Shown here piece by piece: positions 61,304 to 64,000 of a DNA stretch of 64,000 nt (positions are counted from its first letter, which is position 1; the number at the start of each line of letters is the position of its first letter). The stretch is from positions 1-64,000 of the forward strand of contig NZ_SSOM01000032.1 in NCBI RefSeq assembly GCF_029871235.1, read 5' to 3'. Below the pieces are notes generated by a model. The model worked only from the letters and a program-made list of their open reading frames with translations. It ran no database searches and was not told where the DNA came from. The position numbers and the translations under genes were made by a program. This stretch comes from Pseudomonas sp. BN411 (lineage in GTDB: Bacteria > Pseudomonadota > Gammaproteobacteria > Pseudomonadales > Pseudomonadaceae).

Positions 61304-63844
61304 TCAGCGGTGTTCGACAGCGAATTGTCCCCGACCTGCGTGTTTGGCCCGATAGCAAGCTGTATCAGCCTGTTTCAGAAGCTCTGCAGGCTGCGCGTTA
61401 GCGCTGTGGATGCAGGCGATGCCGACGCTGGCACCGACGCAGAATTCCTGCCCTTCCCAGGTCAGCACCAGGCCCTGGATCTGCGCGATGAGCCGCGCCG
61501 CCAGCATTTCCGCCTGGGGCAGCGGGCAACTGCGCAGGATCAGCGCGAACTCGTCGCCGCCCAGCCGCGCAAGTTGATCACCGGCCCGCACCTGGGCCTG
61601 CATCAGCCTGGCGAGCTGGCGCAGCAGTTCATCCCCGGCGGCGTGGCCGGCACTGTCGTTGACCTGTTTGAAGCGGTCCAGGTCGATGAAGCAGAGCACG
61701 CTGTTGCCGTCGTTCTGCAGTACGTCGCGGCAGCTTTCGGCCAGGGCGTCCTCGAAGGCCGAACGGTTCAGCAGTCCGGTCAACGCATCGTGGGTGGCGG
61801 CATAGCGCAGGTGTTTCTGCATGGCCCGTGCTTCGCTGACGTCGGTAAGCACCAGCACGCTGCCCAGCAGGGTGCCGTCACCCGCGCGCATGGGCGCGGC
61901 CTGGCCACGCAGTGCGATGGTGCCGCCGGCCGGATGGCGCAGCGAGGCCAGCCCCTGGAGGCTGGCGGCACTGCCCTGCTCCAGGCAGTCGCGCACCGGG
62001 TTGGGTACCAGACGGCCATCTTCGCCTTCCAGCAGCAGCACCTGTTCGATGGGCAGGCCCTGGGCCTCGTCGCTGCGCCAGCCGCTGAGGCGCTCGGCCA
62101 CCGGGTTGAGGAAGCTGACCCGACCCTCAAGGTCGGTGGTGATGACGCCGTCACCGATGGCATCGAGGGTCACCTGCAGGCGTTCACGCTCGTCGCGCAA
62201 GCGCTCGGCGAGCTGGCGCAATTCACTGACGTCCCAGTTGGTGCCGACCATGCGCAGCGGTCGTCCCTGGGCATCGCAGACCAGCCGGGCGTGGCCCTTG
62301 AGCACGCGCTGGTCACCGTCGCCGCGACGGATTCGGAATTCGATGTCCAGGCGCCGACTACCCTCCCGGGCGGCCAGCACTTCGCGCTCGGCACGGGCGG
62401 CGTCATCCGGATGCAGGTGGGCGCGCCAGTCGGCGTAAGAGAGTTCGCCACCCGCCGTACGGCCGTAGAGGCGGTACATGCCTTCATCCCAGAGCAGGCG
62501 GTCGCTGGCCAGGTCCCACTCCCAGACGCCGACACCACTGGCCTCGGTGGCCACCGAGTAGCGCCGCGCCAATACCGCTTCACGTTCTTCGGCACGTTTG
62601 CGGCGGTCGATGTCTTCAATCTGGGAGATGAAATACAGCGGCTCTCCCTCGTGGTCGCGCACCAGCGACACCGCCAGCAGGCCCCAAATCTCCCGCCCGC
62701 TCTTATGCAGGTAGCGCTTTTCCAGGCGGTAGCTGTGGCGGCGCCCAGCGATGATTTCCCGCACCAGTTCGAGATCGCCAGCGAGGTCGTCCGGGTGGGT
62801 GACATCCTGGAAGTTCAGGGCCGACAGCTCTTCTTCGTCGTACCCGAGCATCTCGCAGAGTGCATGGTTGACCCGTTGCCAGCGGCCATCCAGCCCCACC
62901 AAAGCCATGCCGATGGCGGAGTGATCCATGGCGTCGCGAAAGCGCGTTTCACTGGCCGCCAGTTCGCGGCGACGCTTGCGCAGTTGCTCCACGGCCGAGG
63001 CCAGCAGCAGGGCTGGCAGCAACGCCAGCAGCAGCGGCAGGTAGATCAGCAGGTCGCGCCAGCCCTTCTCCAGATCCGGCGTTTCGAGCAGGCCGAGGGC
63101 GATGATCATCCCCCCGCTCACCGAAGCCAGCGCCACCAGCAGTGCAGTGCTGGCGAAGGTCAGGCGGACCGCCGCAATCATCAGCGGCAGGGCCAGGTAG
63201 ACGAAGGGGAACGGCAACAGCAGCAAGGCGAAGGGCGTGCCCAGCAACACCAAGCCGCCATAGAGCAACAGTTCGCGCCGACGCCGTTCACCGAGGAATT
63301 CCCACCAGCCCTGCTGGCGCATCCACACGGCCAGGGGCAGCACCGAGACGGCACCGAGCATGGCGCCCTCGACCCAGTACATCCAGCCACGCTCGAAGGA
63401 GCCCACTCCCTGCCAGGCGAGGATGCTCGCCCCCAGGCTGGCACTGGCCAGCGGAGGCAACAGGGCACCGAAGAAGATGAACTGGAGGAAGGCACCCGGG
63501 CTTTCGTTCATCCGCAATGCGGCGCCACTGACCCGCAGCAGGGCAGCCGCGAGGATGACCTCCAGCAGATTCGGCGGAACGAAGCTGGCCGCCAGGGCAA
63601 GGGCATCGCCGAAGGCCAGGTTGGCCAGCAGATCGGCCAGCATCGCGGCCGCCAGCAGGGCCGGCCAGCGGCGCAGGGGCTGGTCCCAGAGCAGCGCCAC
63701 GGCGAAGGCGTTGGCATACCAGAGGGTGGCGATACTGCCGGGCTGGCGCGACAGCCAGACGGCTCCCATGGCCAGCAACAGGTAGCCGGAGAACACCAGC
63801 AGCAGGGTTGGCAGGAGGCTTCCAGGCTCGCGGATGCGCGGCAT
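61304..63844 (-). CDS. MASE1-PAS-GGDEF membrane diguanylate cyclase
   Basis: 846 residues from the ATG at 63844, which has GGAG nine bases upstream (a TTG five codons earlier is unlikely). About eight N-terminal transmembrane helices form a MASE1-type sensor (~1-285). Three PAS/PAC units follow (~300-420, 425-545, 550-670: GYDEEELSALNFQDVTHPDD, WEWDLASDRLLWDEGMYRLYG, ISDGVITTDLEGR-like). The GGDEF domain is intact (RLGGDEFALIL) with an RxxD inhibitory site (RAGD) five residues before it; no EAL domain. It makes c-di-GMP, which promotes biofilm. Confidence 0.92.
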   Translation of the reverse strand: MPRIREPGSLLPTLLLVFSGYLLLAMGAVWLSRQPGSIATLWYANAFAVALLWDQPLRRWPALLAAAMLADLLANLAFGDALALAASFVPPNLLEVILAAALLRVSGAALRMNESPGAFLQFIFFGALLPPLASASLGASILAWQGVGSFERGWMYWVEGAMLGAVSVLPLAVWMRQQGWWEFLGERRRRELLLYGGLVLLGTPFALLLLPFPFVYLALPLMIAAVRLTFASTALLVALASVSGGMIIALGLLETPDLEKGWRDLLIYLPLLLALLPALLLASAVEQLRKRRRELAASETRFRDAMDHSAIGMALVGLDGRWQRVNHALCEMLGYDEEELSALNFQDVTHPDDLAGDLELVREIIAGRRHSYRLEKRYLHKSGREIWGLLAVSLVRDHEGEPLYFISQIEDIDRRKRAEEREAVLARRYSVATEASGVGVWEWDLASDRLLWDEGMYRLYGRTAGGELSYADWRAHLHPDDAARAEREVLAAREGSRRLDIEFRIRRGDGDQRVLKGHARLVCDAQGRPLRMVGTNWDVSELRQLAERLRDERERLQVTLDAIGDGVITTDLEGRVSFLNPVAERLSGWRSDEAQGLPIEQVLLLEGEDGRLVPNPVRDCLEQGSAASLQGLASLRHPAGGTIALRGQAAPMRAGDGTLLGSVLVLTDVSEARAMQKHLRYAATHDALTGLLNRSAFEDALAESCRDVLQNDGNSVLCFIDLDRFKQVNDSAGHAAGDELLRQLARLMQAQVRAGDQLARLGGDEFALILRSCPLPQAEMLAARLIAQIQGLVLTWEGQEFCVGASVGIACIHSANAQPAELLKQADTACYRAKHAGRGQFAVEHR

Positions 63845-64000
63845 CAGTCGAGTCTCCAACGGCTTGCGCCGGGCACGGGCCCGGCAGGGATCAGGCAGGT
63901 CGGGGTCAGGTCAGCCACGGGAACCTCCATGCGGCCACGGCTTATCCAGACGATAGCGGAACCTGGGTTACGAGCAATTCGATGCTCAGACGCCGACCTG

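Overview
The window is high-GC DNA from a Pseudomonas-type gammaproteobacterium. Support comes from the codon bias, a bau (beta-alanine) cluster with its LysR regulator, a REP-associated transposase with REP pairs, a Tsx-like porin, a YhhQ transporter and many short palindromic repeats. No phage, plasmid, insertion sequence or CRISPR signature was seen, and I cannot name the species.

Left two thirds (about 0.4-42 kb): this looks like one large functional unit built around a giant multicopper oxidase (25219-31020, minus strand) of the MnxG/MofA manganese-oxidase type. Around it lie a beta-propeller protein, two SCO-type copper/thiol proteins, a cytochrome c fused to a periplasmic binding protein and a SurA-like chaperone (24802-19355). 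There is also a minimal type II secretion / type IV pilus-like machine (E, M/L, N, O, P/C, D and three pseudopilins at 18776-11582; G and F separately at 32220-33838). A curli system is present, with csgE, csgF and csgG in the same operon as the secretion genes, and csgB, csgA and a csgC-like gene at 7295-9538. A lytic transglycosylase lies at 31422-32057. The unit is flanked by two paralogous blocks (0.4-7.3 kb and 35.2-41.9 kb). Each has an NtrC-type response regulator and a sensor kinase, and, divergently, two secreted proteins of one family, the longer with cadherin/Ig-like repeats. A lone receiver-domain protein sits beside the right block.

Regulation: five close matches to the sigma-54 -24/-12 promoter precede the two secreted-protein operons, the secretion-curli operon, the beta-propeller operon and the oxidase gene. 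All five have TGGGGA/TCCCCA-type inverted repeats roughly 45-140 bp further upstream, where activator sites are expected. The simplest reading is that the two NtrC-type regulators switch on the whole unit.

Right third (about 42-64 kb): ordinary chromosome. It holds a Tsx-like porin, a sodium/solute symporter, an arylamine N-acetyltransferase, a phytanoyl-CoA dioxygenase-like protein, an LEA14-type lipoprotein, APS kinase, PhnA/YjdM and an amine-type FAD oxidoreductase. These are followed by a RAYT transposase between REP pairs, bauC-bauB-bauA with divergent bauR, a TetR regulator, a YigZ family protein and an adenine/adenosine deaminase. The end carries a queuosine-precursor transporter behind a probable preQ1 riboswitch, a cytochrome b561 with a PepSY protein, and a membrane diguanylate cyclase. 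The last 156 bases (63845-64000) show no gene I can support. A tRNA-Ala with a CGC anticodon lies at 34079-34154. A long dispersed repeat is present at both ends of the window (1-192 and 60141-60334).
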